Positions 11,276 to 19,899 of a stretch of 64,000 bases of DNA are shown piece after piece. Source of the stretch: Clostridia bacterium (GTDB taxonomy: Bacteria; Bacillota; Clostridia; TANB77; CAG-508); contig JAFXVF010000016.1 of NCBI GenBank assembly GCA_017524665.1, positions 1 to 64,000 on the forward strand, in the 5' to 3' direction. The stretch's first letter is position 1. Each line of letters opens with the position of its first letter. Under the pieces are notes generated by a model. It worked only from the letters and a program-made list of their open reading frames with translations. It did no database searches and had not been told where the DNA came from. Position numbers and translations under genes: made by a program.

Positions 11276-11380
11276 ATGATATTTAAAATCTTATTATTTT
11301 TTGCCATTTATTTTTCTGTCAGGCAAATCATAGTAAAAATTTTAGCCAGAAAAATCTTAAAAAAATTATCCGGTAGTTAA
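11276..11380 (+). CDS. Possible 34-aa small membrane peptide
   Basis: ATG after TTTTAGGAG at good spacing. The product starts MIFKILLFFAIYFSV and ends in a basic stretch before TAA. A hydrophobic N-half and basic C-half suggest a membrane peptide. No homology is recognised and an open frame this short in AT-rich DNA may be chance. Confidence 0.3.
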   Translation: MIFKILLFFAIYFSVRQIIVKILARKILKKLSGS

Positions 11381-11404
11381 TCAATTTAATTAGTTTTTAA
11401 ACTT

Positions 11405-11520
11405 GTAGAGGGAGAAAGTTCCTGTTAATTTATCCCCTATAAAATTTTCTAGTGTATTTTCATATCCCTCTACACGCCCCCTATATATATTGGGTGTTTA
11501 TTTCATATATGTTTTTTTTC
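11405..11520 (+). ncRNA. Possible structured RNA or spmB terminator region
   Basis: A long-range 9-bp perfect stem encloses about 50 bases. A second hairpin (ACACGCCC with GGGTGT) follows and then a run of eight T. Could be a small RNA with its own terminator or just a complex 3' end of spmAB. Pattern only; no family match. Confidence 0.3.
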
Positions 11521-11611
11521 TATTATTTATTTTAAAAAGTGCCGGAGTAATACTTCGACACTAATCTAATTTGAGTAAATAAAAAGGATAGCAGATGAAG
11601 GCTACCCATAT

Positions 11612-12407
11612 TTATGATATTTTTATAAATTCACTAGGACCGTTGCGACCGAGCAACGGATAAATTAATACTTGTATCAGAAAAATTATTTTTTACAATT
11701 TGCTCCATAACTGTTTTGTACGCAAGTTCTGGGAAGTTGTTTTCTTTACTTAAATGCCCAAGAAGCACATTATTTAATCCAGTTGGAATTAATCGAGAGA
11801 TTGTGTTTCCTGCATCTATGTTTGAAAGATGCCCGTTAGGCCCATCAATTCTCTTTTTTAATATGTATGGATATCTACTAAATTTAAGCACTTCTGGTTC
11901 ATAATTAGACTCTAAAAGTATACAAGAACTGTTTTCTAAATTCTTTATAATTCCTTCAGTTACATGTCCTAAATCAGTTGCTATGCTTATTTTAGAAGTA
12001 CCATTATATATATTAAAACCGCATGGATCTGCTGCATCATGTGGAATAGAAAATGGAAATATCTCTAAATCACCAATGCTAAATTTTTCATCTACCGTAA
12101 AACTTACATGATTTTCAGGAGATATTTTTTCTTTTTGCTCTTGAGAAAGTGCATTCCATGTGCCATCACTTATGTATATAGGAATATTATACTTACTAGA
12201 AATATTTCCTATTGATTGAATATGGTCTGAGTGTTCATGAGTAACTAAAATAGCTGAAATGCTTTCTGGTGAAACTTTGATTGAAGATAAAGCATTTTCT
12301 ATTTTTCTTGTGCTAACTCCAGCATCTATTAATATATTTGTTTTGCTACTCTGTGCAAATGAACAATTGCCAGAGCTACCACTATATAAACTACAAAAAT
12401 TAAGCAT
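11612..12407 (-). CDS. walJ: MBL-fold hydrolase, WalJ/YycJ family, +1 frameshift at CGG
   Basis: 264 aa. Metallo-beta-lactamase fold: SLYSGSSGNCS at residue 5, THEHSDH (zinc ligands) near residue 57, then IPHDAADPCG and ATDLGH. YycJ is a putative 5'-3' exonuclease linked to the WalRK cell-wall system in Bacillus. The zero frame reads two CGG codons and stops at 11634 with the odd tail RSQRS; skipping a base at the first CGG (complement of 11651-11649) gives SVAGRNGPSEFIKIS, a plausible family C-terminus with a stop at 11612. Eighteen bases downstream of murA, thus in the same operon. Confidence 0.75.
11648..11651 (-). other. +1 frameshift site CGGT (walJ)
   Basis: In-frame CGG after GCT. Skipping C gives GGT (Gly, residue 253). 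A second zero-frame CGG (complement of 11642-11640) moves out of frame once the shift has taken place, so it is not a separate site. Evidence is weaker than at the other sites because only the last 12 residues change. Confidence 0.68.
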
Positions 12408-12424
12408 TGTATAATCCTCTGTTT

Positions 12425-13684
12425 CTATTCTTCTACTCTTTCTATATTAGCTCCGATTTTTCTAAACTTTCCTTCAATGTCTTCGTATCCACGGTCTATG
12501 TGTTCTATATTGTATATTTCAGTTGTACCTTTTGCTGAAACACCTGCAATAATTAAAGCAGCTCCAGCACGTAAATCTGTTACATTTACAGGTGCGCCAT
12601 ATAATTCAGGAACACCTTGGAATAAAGCAGATTTTCCTTGGTCTGTGATATTTGCACCCATCTTATTTAGCTCAGCTGTATATTGAAATCTAGATTCCCA
12701 AATGCTCTCATTTATTATACTTGTTCCATCTGCTGTTGCTAAAACAACACCCATTTGAGGTTGCAAATCTGTTGGAAAACCAGGGTATGGAAGTGTTTTA
12801 ATATTAGCCTTAGATGGTCTTTTATCACACCAAACATGAAGTTCGTCGCCACTTTCTTCTACGTGTGCGCCGATTTCAACTACTTTTGCTGTAAGTGGTT
12901 CTAAGTGTTCTGGAATACAATTTTTAATAACTAAATCACCGCGAGATGCGACAGCCGCAAGCATAAATGTTCCTGCTTCAATTTGATCTGGAACAACAGA
13001 ATATGTAGCTCCACCACGTAGCTCTTTTACACCATGAACTTTTATTGTATCTGTTCCTGCTCCACGAATGTCTGCTCCCATTGTATTTAAAAAGTTTGCA
13101 ACGTCAACAATGTGTGGCTCTTTTGCAGCATTATCTATAACAGTAGTTCCTTCTGCTAAAACGCTTGCTAGCATAATATTTATTGTTGCACCTACAGAAG
13201 CGATATCTAGATAAATTGAAGTTCCTACTAATTTATCTGCAGTTGCATATATGTTACCTTGTGTAGTATTAGTAGTTGCACCAAGTGCTTCAAAACCTTT
13301 AATATGTAAGTCGATAGGCCTTGCACCTAGTTTGCATCCACCAGGAATGCCAACTGTTGCAGACCCGCATCTACCCAATAGTGAGCCTATTAAATAGTAA
13401 GATGCTCTAAACTTTCTTGTTATTTCTATAATATCAGCATTACAATCAATATGTCTTGTATCAATTGTAATATCATTGTTAGTATGCCATGTAATTTTTG
13501 CACCAAGGTGCTCTAATATTTCACAATATAATTTTACATCACTAATGTTAGGCAAGTTTTCAATTCTACATATACCATTTATAAGCAAAGTTGCAGGAAG
13601 AATTGCAACAGCAGCGTTTTTAGCACCACTAATAATAACCTCGCCCTTTAAAGGAGTTGGACCTTTTACAACTAATTTTTCCAA
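12425..13684 (-). CDS. murA: UDP-N-acetylglucosamine 1-carboxyvinyltransferase
   Basis: 419 aa, full family length. Starts MEKLVVKGPTPLKGEVIISGAKNA, the EPSP-synthase-fold N-terminus. The catalytic loop reads LLGRCGSATVGIPGGCKLG, with the Cys that reacts with PEP. GGGFPTDLQPQ-type motif is present as YPGFPTDLQPQMG. Catalyses the first committed step of peptidoglycan synthesis in the cytosol. GGGGG lies upstream of the ATG. First gene of a murA-walJ operon. No in-frame CGG. Confidence 0.95.
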   Translation of the reverse strand: MEKLVVKGPTPLKGEVIISGAKNAAVAILPATLLINGICRIENLPNISDVKLYCEILEHLGAKITWHTNNDITIDTRHIDCNADIIEITRKFRASYYLIGSLLGRCGSATVGIPGGCKLGARPIDLHIKGFEALGATTNTTQGNIYATADKLVGTSIYLDIASVGATINIMLASVLAEGTTVIDNAAKEPHIVDVANFLNTMGADIRGAGTDTIKVHGVKELRGGATYSVVPDQIEAGTFMLAAVASRGDLVIKNCIPEHLEPLTAKVVEIGAHVEESGDELHVWCDKRPSKANIKTLPYPGFPTDLQPQMGVVLATADGTSIINESIWESRFQYTAELNKMGANITDQGKSALFQGVPELYGAPVNVTDLRAGAALIIAGVSAKGTTEIYNIEHIDRGYEDIEGKFRKIGANIERVEE

Positions 13685-13789
13685 ATTAATCCCCCCATTA
13701 ATTTAATTTCCAGCTAAGTTATATCATATTTATTAGTGATTTACAATACCCGTTTTTATATGATAAGACTACGCTTTAAATTAGACATT

Positions 13790-14446
13790 TTACCTCTTAG
13801 AAGTATAAATACTTGCTACATTGCTAAACAGTTCTAAAAGCTTAAATTTAAGCTTTATATCAGATGATTTACCAGAAACAATGTAGAATTCTTCTTCAGA
13901 AAGTTCATTTTGAAGTAGTTCTTTAGAATCATCTGGAACGATACCAGTTGTTACATCAACAAAACAAAGAGGGGGAAACATTACACACCACCAGTTCTGA
14001 CCACTAGCTTCACCAATGTTTATTTCTAATGCATCATAAAATCCAGCCGGAAGAGATACATCCCCATATTGTTTTGTAGGAAATTCAAAGTTTCCAATTG
14101 ATACTGAAACTTCATAATTGTATCCATTTTCTTTAACTACATCTTTGGCAATTTGCTCAAAATCTGATAAGTGTTGATTTGCCAAAGCAATTATTTCTTC
14201 TTTGGAGCTACAATTTGCAGATATTGATTTCATATATTCAATAATTTTATCTCTTACCATATATTTTAAGTCTTGATCATAAGAAGTGTTACTATTTGCA
14301 ATTATGTGCAATCTAAAAACACTATCCTGAATATGCGCAGACACAGTACTTACATATGATATAGCACATATACTTGTAAAAATAAATAATAAAAAAATAA
14401 GTATAATTATCTTTTTTAAAACAGAAAATAAATGATGATTTTTCAT
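13790..14446 (-). CDS. spoIIR: Stage II sporulation protein R
   Basis: 218 aa. An N-terminal hydrophobic signal (residues 9-32) is followed by the SpoIIR core: FRLHIIANSNTSYDQDLK, VRDKIIEYM, and GNWWCVMFPPLCFVD-type motif here as QNWWCVMFPPLC. SpoIIR is made in the forespore, exported, and triggers SpoIIGA to process pro-sigma-E in the mother cell. Its presence with spmAB shows a sporulating organism. Separate from murA by about 100 bases on the same strand. Confidence 0.93.
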   Translation of the reverse strand: MKNHHLFSVLKKIIILIFLLFIFTSICAISYVSTVSAHIQDSVFRLHIIANSNTSYDQDLKYMVRDKIIEYMKSISANCSSKEEIIALANQHLSDFEQIAKDVVKENGYNYEVSVSIGNFEFPTKQYGDVSLPAGFYDALEINIGEASGQNWWCVMFPPLCFVDVTTGIVPDDSKELLQNELSEEEFYIVSGKSSDIKLKFKLLELFSNVASIYTSKR

Positions 14447-14568
14447 TTTTTACCTCACTTTTTTTAAAAAAACATTTTTGTTAATTTATAAACTTTAAAG
14501 AAAGTATTTACTAAAATAAAAAAATTATGCAATGTCGAATTTCCGTACACGATTATGAAATTTTTTTA

Positions 14569-14597
14569 TTGACTAAAATGGAAATAAATGGTAATAT
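14569..14597 (+). promoter_or_regulatory. Sigma-A-type promoter
   Basis: TTGACT (14569-14574), 17-base spacer, TAATAT (14592-14597), upstream of the gene at 14636. Confidence 0.65.
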
Positions 14598-14635
14598 AAT
14601 TTTGCGATTGAAAAACAAAAAGGGGGCAATTTACA

Positions 14636-15139
14636 GTGAGTTTAAATGAAAATACAAAAAAGCTTTGTGGCTTTTGTGTTAGTGATTGGCACTTCATTAC
14701 AATGATTACACCATACATAAATGAAAAAATAAATAATGGTGAAGATGTAAGAATATACACTGAAAAAGACATGACAAATTTAATAAAAACATTTTTATCA
14801 AAACTCACAATAAAGGAAGAAACCAGACAAAATCTTATTAGTTTAGATTGGAATAAAAAAGCAATAGATGAAGAAATAGAAGAAACTAAAGGAAAATATA
14901 TAACCATAATTGTAAATGGAACAAACCAGTATATATCTGAACTAAATAAAAGAATAAATGAGCGATTTGAAAAAGAAAATGATATTAATATTACTATAAT
15001 AAATATTTTTGATGTATCTCAGTTTAAACAAAACGTATATGAAATACTAAGCAAACATGACAAAGTACTTAATACATCAGGTGAAAAAGAAATAGCAGAG
15101 GTATTTGAAAACTATGCAGATAAAAGGAATGCTCTGTAA
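14636..15139 (+). CDS. Hypothetical protein, 167 aa
   Basis: GTG start after GGGGGC at fair spacing; no in-frame ATG is better placed. No membrane segment or signal peptide. The sequence is mixed alpha/beta with CGFCVSDWHFITMITPYI near residue 12 and an ITIIVNGTNQYI strand near residue 88, so a Rossmann-like fold is possible. Not recognised. It lies upstream of the UDP-sugar pyrophosphorylase gene on the same strand but with its own promoter, and a link to nucleotide-sugar metabolism is only suggested by position. Confidence 0.6.
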   Translation: MSLNENTKKLCGFCVSDWHFITMITPYINEKINNGEDVRIYTEKDMTNLIKTFLSKLTIKEETRQNLISLDWNKKAIDEEIEETKGKYITIIVNGTNQYISELNKRINERFEKENDINITIINIFDVSQFKQNVYEILSKHDKVLNTSGEKEIAEVFENYADKRNAL

Positions 15140-15199
15140 AGTAATAGGCATATTTGACGAAATAATAAATATGGTATATATTTATCAAAAAAAGGGGGA

Positions 15200-16447
15200 A
15201 TGAAAATGTTAGAAAAGGAACGTGCCGTAAGAGAAAAGCTTGCAAAATATGGACAAGAACATTTGCTTTTAAAGTATGACTCTATGAGTGAAAAAGAAAA
15301 AGAAACCTTATTAGAACAAATTTTAGAAATTGATTTTAATCAAATATTAGAATTATATGAAAATACAAAGAAAAAAATACAACTAGGCGAAGATAAAATA
15401 GAGCCAATTGAGTACATAGATAAAAATAAATTAAGTGAATCTGAAAAAGAAAGATACACTAAACTAGGAGAAGAAATCATTAAATCAGGTAAACTTGGAT
15501 TTATAACAATGGCAGGAGGACAAGGAACAAGACTAGGCCATAACGGACCAAAGGGTACATTTAAGCTTATTGGAGAAAAAACATTATTTGAATTAATTTG
15601 TGATACTTTAAAAGAAGGAAAAGAAAAATATGGAATAGACATTCCATGGTACATCATGACAAGTAAAGAAAACAATAATGACACAGTAGCATTTTTTGAA
15701 AAACAAAACTATTTTGGATATCCAAAAGATTGCGTAGTGTTCTTTAAACAAGGCGAATTACCAATGATTAGCAGTAGCGGTAAAATATTATTGGATAAAG
15801 AAGGCTATGTAAAAGAAGCTTCAGACGGACATGGAGGAATCTTTGAAGCTATTGTAAAAAATAATTTATTAGAAGATATGAAAAAAAGAGGGCTAGAATG
15901 GCTATTTATAGGTGGAGTTGACAACTGCTTAGTTAAAATGTGTGACCCACTATTTGTAGGACTTACTGTAGATAAAAAATACATGGTAGCAGGAAAATCA
16001 TTAGTAAAAGCTAATCCAGCAGAAAGAGTTGGAGTGTTCTGCAAGAGAAACGGACGCCCAAGTGTTATTGAATATACAGAAATCTCAAAAGAAATGGCTG
16101 AAGCAAGAGATGCAAACGGAGAATTACTATATGGCGAAGCACATGTTTTAATGAATATGTTTAATATAAAAGCATTAGAAGCATTAAAAGAGGACAAACT
16201 TCCATACCATAGTGCATTTAAAAAAGCTGAATATTATGATGAAAATGGTAATTGGGTTGTACCTACTGAGCCAAATGCATACAAATTTGAAAGCTTTATA
16301 TTTGATGCATTTTCATATCTAGATAATATGCTAATTATGAGAGTAAAAAGAGAAGAAGAATTTGCACCAGTAAAAAATGCTGAAGGGTCAGATAGCCCTG
16401 AAACAGCAAGAAAATTATATAATGATTTTATTGCAACAAGAAAATAA
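15200..16447 (+). CDS. UTP-hexose-1-phosphate uridylyltransferase (UDPGP/UAP1 family)
   Basis: 415 aa. The nucleotide-binding signature GFITMAGGQGTRLG lies near residue 98, followed by NGPKGTF, the form found in eukaryote-like UDP-GlcNAc/UDP-Glc pyrophosphorylases rather than GalU. Motifs DGHGGIFEAI and FIGGVDNCLVKMCDP also fit UAP1. It makes UDP-glucose, UDP-GlcNAc or both from UTP. GGGGGA precedes the ATG. The next gene, a phosphoglucomutase, supplies the hexose-1-phosphate substrate. Confidence 0.88.
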   Translation: MKMLEKERAVREKLAKYGQEHLLLKYDSMSEKEKETLLEQILEIDFNQILELYENTKKKIQLGEDKIEPIEYIDKNKLSESEKERYTKLGEEIIKSGKLGFITMAGGQGTRLGHNGPKGTFKLIGEKTLFELICDTLKEGKEKYGIDIPWYIMTSKENNNDTVAFFEKQNYFGYPKDCVVFFKQGELPMISSSGKILLDKEGYVKEASDGHGGIFEAIVKNNLLEDMKKRGLEWLFIGGVDNCLVKMCDPLFVGLTVDKKYMVAGKSLVKANPAERVGVFCKRNGRPSVIEYTEISKEMAEARDANGELLYGEAHVLMNMFNIKALEALKEDKLPYHSAFKKAEYYDENGNWVVPTEPNAYKFESFIFDAFSYLDNMLIMRVKREEEFAPVKNAEGSDSPETARKLYNDFIATRK

Positions 16448-16452
16448 TAAAA

Positions 16453-16486
16453 TAAAAGGGTAGGCTAGACAATGTCTACCCTTAAA
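16453..16486 (+). other. Hairpin in the UDPGP-pgm intergenic space
   Basis: AAGGGTAG pairs with CTACCCTT around a short loop, with no T run after it. Might stabilise or process the mRNA between the two genes. Confidence 0.45.
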
Positions 16487-16504
16487 ACAATTAGGAGGTA
16501 AAGT

Positions 16505-18223
16505 ATGGAAGAAGAAAGATACCAAGAATGGCTTAACAATCCACTATTTGATGAAGAAACAAAGAAAGAATTAGAAGGAATTAAAGGGAATGCCGAGGAA
16601 ATTAAAGACAGATTTTACAAGGACTTGGAATTTGGAACAGCAGGTCTAAGAGGAGTTATGGGCGCTGGTACAAACCGTATGAACAAATATACAGTTACAA
16701 AAGCAACACAAGGTTTGGCTAATTTTATTAAAAAAGAAGGAGGAGAAGAAAGAGGAGTTGTTATTGCTTATGATTCAAGAAACAACTCAAAGGAATTTAC
16801 TGATTATGCAGCATTAACACTTAATGCAAATGGAATAAAAACATATGTATTTGATAGCCTAAGACCAACTCCAGAACTTTCTTATGCAGTAAGAAAGTTA
16901 CATACAATAGCAGGAATTGTAATAACTGCAAGTCACAATCCATCAAAATATAATGGATATAAAGTATATTGGGAAGATGGCGCTCAAATTACTGCTCCAA
17001 AAGATAAATTAATAATTGAAGAAGTTAATAATGTAAAAAGCTATGCAGATGTTTTAACAATGGGAAAAGAAGATGCTAAAAATAAAGGACTATATAATGT
17101 AATTGGCAAAGAAGTTGATGATACATATATTGAAGAATTAAAGAAACTTGTGCTAAACCCTGATGCAATTAAGAGAGTTGCAAGAGATATAAAAATTGTA
17201 TACACACCACTTCATGGAACAGGAACAGTTTTAGTAAAAAGAATACTTGCAGAACTTGGATTTGAAAATGTATATGTTGTACCAGAGCAAGAAGCGCCAA
17301 ATGGAAACTTCCCAACAGTAGCATATCCTAATCCAGAAGATGCAAAGGCATTTGAATTGGCTCTTAAATTAGCAAAAGAAAAAGACGCTGATTTGGTTTT
17401 AGCAACAGATCCAGATGCAGATAGACTTGGTGTTTATGCAAAAGATAGTAAAACAGGTGAATATAAATCATTTACAGGAAATATGTCCGGACTATTAATT
17501 GCTGAATATGAATTATCACAAAGAAAAGAAAAAGGAAAGCTACCAGCTAATAGTGTTCTTGTTAAATCTATTGTTTCATCAAATATGGCAAAACCAATTT
17601 GTGCAAATTATGGCGTAGAAATGATGGAAGTATTAACAGGATTTAAATACATTGGAGAAAAAATAAAAGAATTTGAGCAAACAAAATCTCATGAATATGT
17701 ATTTGGTTATGAAGAAAGCTATGGATGTTTAATAGGAACACATGCAAGAGATAAAGACGCAATAGTTGCAGTTATGGCTTTGTGCGAAGCTGCAGCATAT
17801 TATAGAACAGAAGGATTAACTCTTTGGGATCAAATGATAAACATATACGAAAAATATGGATATTATAAAGAAGGAATCGTTTCTGTAACTATGGAAGGTG
17901 CAGATGGTGCTGAAAAAATAAAAACAATTATGAGAACTTTAAGAGAACATGCACCAAGTGTTTTAGGCGGTTACAAAGTATTAAAAGTTCGTGATTATGA
18001 TACAAATAAAATACATGACATGATTACAGGAGTTGAAACAGAAACAGGATTACCAAAATCAAATGTATTATATGATGAATTAGAAAATGACAGCTGGTGT
18101 TGTGTAAGACCTTCTGGAACAGAACCTAAAATTAAATTCTACATGGGTGTAAAAGGAACAAGCATTGAAGATGCAGAAAACAAAGAGAAAGCACTAGAAG
18201 AAGCGGTAAAAAAGATGATTTAA
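16505..18223 (+). CDS. pgcA: Alpha-phosphoglucomutase / phosphomannomutase
   Basis: 572 aa, matching the long PgcA-type enzymes. FGTAGLRGVMGAGTNRMN near residue 42, the phosphoserine loop TASHNPSKYNGYK near residue 145, the metal loop ATDPDADRLG near residue 300 and the C-terminal RPSGTEPKIKFY are all present. Interconverts glucose 6-phosphate and glucose 1-phosphate. AGGAGG precedes the ATG. With the upstream pyrophosphorylase it forms a UDP-sugar supply unit. Confidence 0.93.
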   Translation: MEEERYQEWLNNPLFDEETKKELEGIKGNAEEIKDRFYKDLEFGTAGLRGVMGAGTNRMNKYTVTKATQGLANFIKKEGGEERGVVIAYDSRNNSKEFTDYAALTLNANGIKTYVFDSLRPTPELSYAVRKLHTIAGIVITASHNPSKYNGYKVYWEDGAQITAPKDKLIIEEVNNVKSYADVLTMGKEDAKNKGLYNVIGKEVDDTYIEELKKLVLNPDAIKRVARDIKIVYTPLHGTGTVLVKRILAELGFENVYVVPEQEAPNGNFPTVAYPNPEDAKAFELALKLAKEKDADLVLATDPDADRLGVYAKDSKTGEYKSFTGNMSGLLIAEYELSQRKEKGKLPANSVLVKSIVSSNMAKPICANYGVEMMEVLTGFKYIGEKIKEFEQTKSHEYVFGYEESYGCLIGTHARDKDAIVAVMALCEAAAYYRTEGLTLWDQMINIYEKYGYYKEGIVSVTMEGADGAEKIKTIMRTLREHAPSVLGGYKVLKVRDYDTNKIHDMITGVETETGLPKSNVLYDELENDSWCCVRPSGTEPKIKFYMGVKGTSIEDAENKEKALEEAVKKMI

Positions 18224-18277
18224 TGTGAGGAAAGTACTTATTCTACTTAAAAAATGAAAAAAATTTTCAAAATATGA

Positions 18278-18306
18278 TTGACATAAGCAAAAAAATGTTG
18301 TAATAT
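18278..18306 (+). promoter_or_regulatory. Promoter of the tRNA cluster
   Basis: TTGACA (18278-18283), 17 bases, TAATAT (18301-18306). A TAGCAACC/GGTTGCTA hairpin lies between promoter and first tRNA. Confidence 0.8.
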
Positions 18307-18375
18307 ATATTAGCAACCGCAATTTTGGGGTTGCTAATAATTTTCTTAAAAATATTAAGGGAAATTATTAGAGAT

Positions 18376-18451
18376 GGGCCATTAGCTCAGGTGGTAGAGC
18401 ACTTGACTTTTAATCAAGTTGTCCGCAGTTCGAGTCTGCGATGGCTCACCA
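18376..18451 (+). tRNA. tRNA-Lys (TTT)
   Basis: 76 nt cloverleaf. GGGCCAT pairs with ATGGCTC, anticodon loop CTTTTAA, TTCGAGT T-loop, encoded CCA. Confidence 0.97.
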
Positions 18452-18455
18452 AACT

Positions 18456-18530
18456 GGCCCCGTGGTCAAGCGGTTAAGACATCGCCCTTTCACGGCGGAG
18501 ACATGGGTTCGATTCCCGTCGGGGTCACCA
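18456..18530 (+). tRNA. tRNA-Glu (TTC)
   Basis: 75 nt cloverleaf. GGCCCCG pairs with CGGGGTC, anticodon loop CTTTCAC, TTCGATT T-loop, encoded CCA. Confidence 0.97.
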
Positions 18531-18539
18531 ATTTAATAT

Positions 18540-18844
18540 GCCACTTTAGCTCAGTTGGTAGAGCAACTGACTTGTGGGATAGATAAACTTTTAAGTTTAT
18601 TTTGAACTATCTTGCACCTTTAAGAAGAAATTCTTAAAGTGGACACCGCTAATTCGGGGAAGCCTTTCAAATGGTAATCCCGAGCTAGGAAGAAGTAAAA
18701 TTCTTTCGAGTGTAGAGACTTTATACGGTGTACCTAAAGAGTAATCCATGGTAAAGAGAAAGTCCAGACTACAAACAATCGGTAGTGAAAACTATAGTAG
18801 TATGAATCAGTAGGTCGTCCGTTCAAGTCGGACAAGTGGCTCCA
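18540..18844 (+). tRNA. tRNA-Thr (TGT) interrupted by a group I intron
   Basis: Exon 1 is 18540-18575 and exon 2 is 18805-18844; joined they give a 76-nt tRNA. GCCACTT pairs with AAGTGGC, ACTGA with TCAGT, loop CTTGTAA, GTCCG with CGGAC, encoded CCA. The anticodon TGT is complete in exon 1, and the intron sits between positions 36 and 37. Confidence 0.88.
18576..18804 (+). other. Group I self-splicing intron, 229 nt, no internal ORF
   Basis: Exon 1 ends in T and the intron ends in G, as group I splicing needs. Core elements can be read: P/Q-like AATTCGGGG with AATCCCGAGC, R-like GTGTAGAGACT, and S-like AGAAAGTCCAGACT, plus a closing P9-like helix region. An HNH endonuclease gene begins about 100 bases after the tRNA end. 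Subtype not assigned. Confidence 0.8.
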
Positions 18845-18847
18845 AAT

Positions 18848-18890
18848 AAAGATGTAGATTTTAGTCGAACCAAAATCTACATCTTTTATT
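18848..18890 (+). terminator. Terminator of the tRNA cluster
   Basis: 15-bp perfect stem (AAAGATGTAGATTTT and its complement), 9-nt loop, then TTTTATTTTATT. Confidence 0.92.
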
Positions 18891-18911
18891 TTATTTAAAG
18901 GAATTTAAAAG

Positions 18912-19301
18912 ATGAAAAAATGTATTAATTGTAATACGAAAATTTCAAACCGCAATAAGTTTTGTTCCATTAAATGTCAAAAAGAATATGAATACAATCA
19001 ATATATTCATAAGTGGAAAAATGGCCAAACAGATGGTTTAAGAGGTAAGTATCAACTTTCAATGCATATAAGAACATATATGATAAAAAAATATAATAAT
19101 AGATGTGCTAAATGCGGATGGTCAGAAATTAATCCGTATACGAATAATGTGCCATTAGAAATAGAACACATTGACGGGAATTATTTAAACAATACGGAAG
19201 AAAATTTAATAGTGCTATGCCCGAATTGCCATTCGTTAACAAGTACATATAAAGGGGCAAACCTAAATCATGGTAGAAAAGAAAGAAGTAAATACAAATA
19301 A
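18912..19301 (+). CDS. HNH endonuclease
   Basis: 129 aa. An N-terminal CINC...CSIKC zinc pair (residues 4-19), a middle basic segment, and a C-terminal HNH module: CAKCGW, LEIEHIDGNYLNN (the catalytic His and Asn) and LCPNCHSLT. AAAGGA precedes the ATG. It lies directly downstream of the intron-bearing tRNA-Thr, which suggests a free-standing homing endonuclease able to cut intronless tRNA-Thr alleles. This is inference; HNH proteins also occur as restriction or phage enzymes. A hairpin terminator follows at 19302. Confidence 0.85.
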   Translation: MKKCINCNTKISNRNKFCSIKCQKEYEYNQYIHKWKNGQTDGLRGKYQLSMHIRTYMIKKYNNRCAKCGWSEINPYTNNVPLEIEHIDGNYLNNTEENLIVLCPNCHSLTSTYKGANLNHGRKERSKYK

Positions 19302-19302
19302 A

Positions 19303-19332
19303 AAACCAACTCTTATGAGTTGGTTTTTATTA
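19303..19332. terminator. Bidirectional terminator
   Basis: AAAAACCAACTC-TTAT-GAGTTGGTTTTTA lies between two convergent genes. Confidence 0.9.
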
Positions 19333-19334
19333 TA

Positions 19335-19802
19335 TTATTCTTCGTTTTTAATTTTTCTTTTATAGTTACCAGATATAATTCTTGGTAAATAAGTAATTAT
19401 TTTGTAAATTGCAAGTCTAATTTTTTTGCTCCACATATATGATTTTCTAAGTTTTCTTGGAGGAGCAACAATTAGTGCTAATTCTGGGTTTGCAACTTCT
19501 GCTTCGTATTTTTCAATTGGGAAAATGTAGTTTCCATTTTCGTTATTGTCCCATTCGCCAGTTTCATTTTTAAAACAGAAATTTAAAGTATCTGCTGAAG
19601 CTAAAGTGATTTCTGCTTGGAAACCTAAATCTGTTCTTTCCATTTTAACTTCGCCAAGGTTTTCCCATAATAAACCGAAGCCATAATGAAGATATACATC
19701 AGCTGATCCATCTTGAAAAAATTTACCTGTATAAGATATCTTTACGACTTGATTTTCTACTAATTTATCGGTATTAAAGAATATATTTTTACTTAATTCC
19801 AT
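19335..19802 (-). CDS. Carbohydrate-binding domain protein (CBM25/53-like)
   Basis: 155 aa. The pattern VKISYTGKF, DVYLHYGFG-LLWENL, GFQAEITLASADTLNFCFK and GEWDNNENGNYIF is that of starch-binding-type beta-sandwich domains that occur alone in many Clostridia. No signal peptide is visible, so it may act in the cytosol, perhaps on glycogen-like storage. The C-terminus (residues 115-155) is basic and lies outside the domain. Monocistronic, with a weak RBS AAAGGAG. Confidence 0.65.
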   Translation of the reverse strand: MELSKNIFFNTDKLVENQVVKISYTGKFFQDGSADVYLHYGFGLLWENLGEVKMERTDLGFQAEITLASADTLNFCFKNETGEWDNNENGNYIFPIEKYEAEVANPELALIVAPPRKLRKSYMWSKKIRLAIYKIITYLPRIISGNYKRKIKNEE

Positions 19803-19899
19803 ATTGAAATACTCCTTTTATCTTTTGCTTTTTACATTATAGTATTAAATATTTTATTATTCAATAGTTTTTTACAAAATTTTTTAAAAATTTAAAAAA

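Larger units (their letters stand above)
11183..11611. other. Gene-poor intergenic stretch with hairpins
   Basis: 429 bases between spmB and walJ. It holds a 34-codon open frame (11276-11380), a 9-bp inverted repeat (GTAGAGGGA 11405-11413 with TCCCTCTAC 11465-11473), a short ACACGCCC/GGGTGT hairpin followed by a T run, and an imperfect hairpin near 11540-11562. No known riboswitch or RNA family was recognised. Confidence 0.5.

Noticed and set aside
12425-13684. Long opposite-strand open frames inside murA and other genes
   Set aside because: They lack ribosome binding sites and family similarity and mirror the codon pattern of the real genes.
18540-18844. tmRNA or permuted tRNA
   Set aside because: The halves form a complete tRNA-Thr in normal order, and the insert has group I core motifs and no tag-peptide frame.
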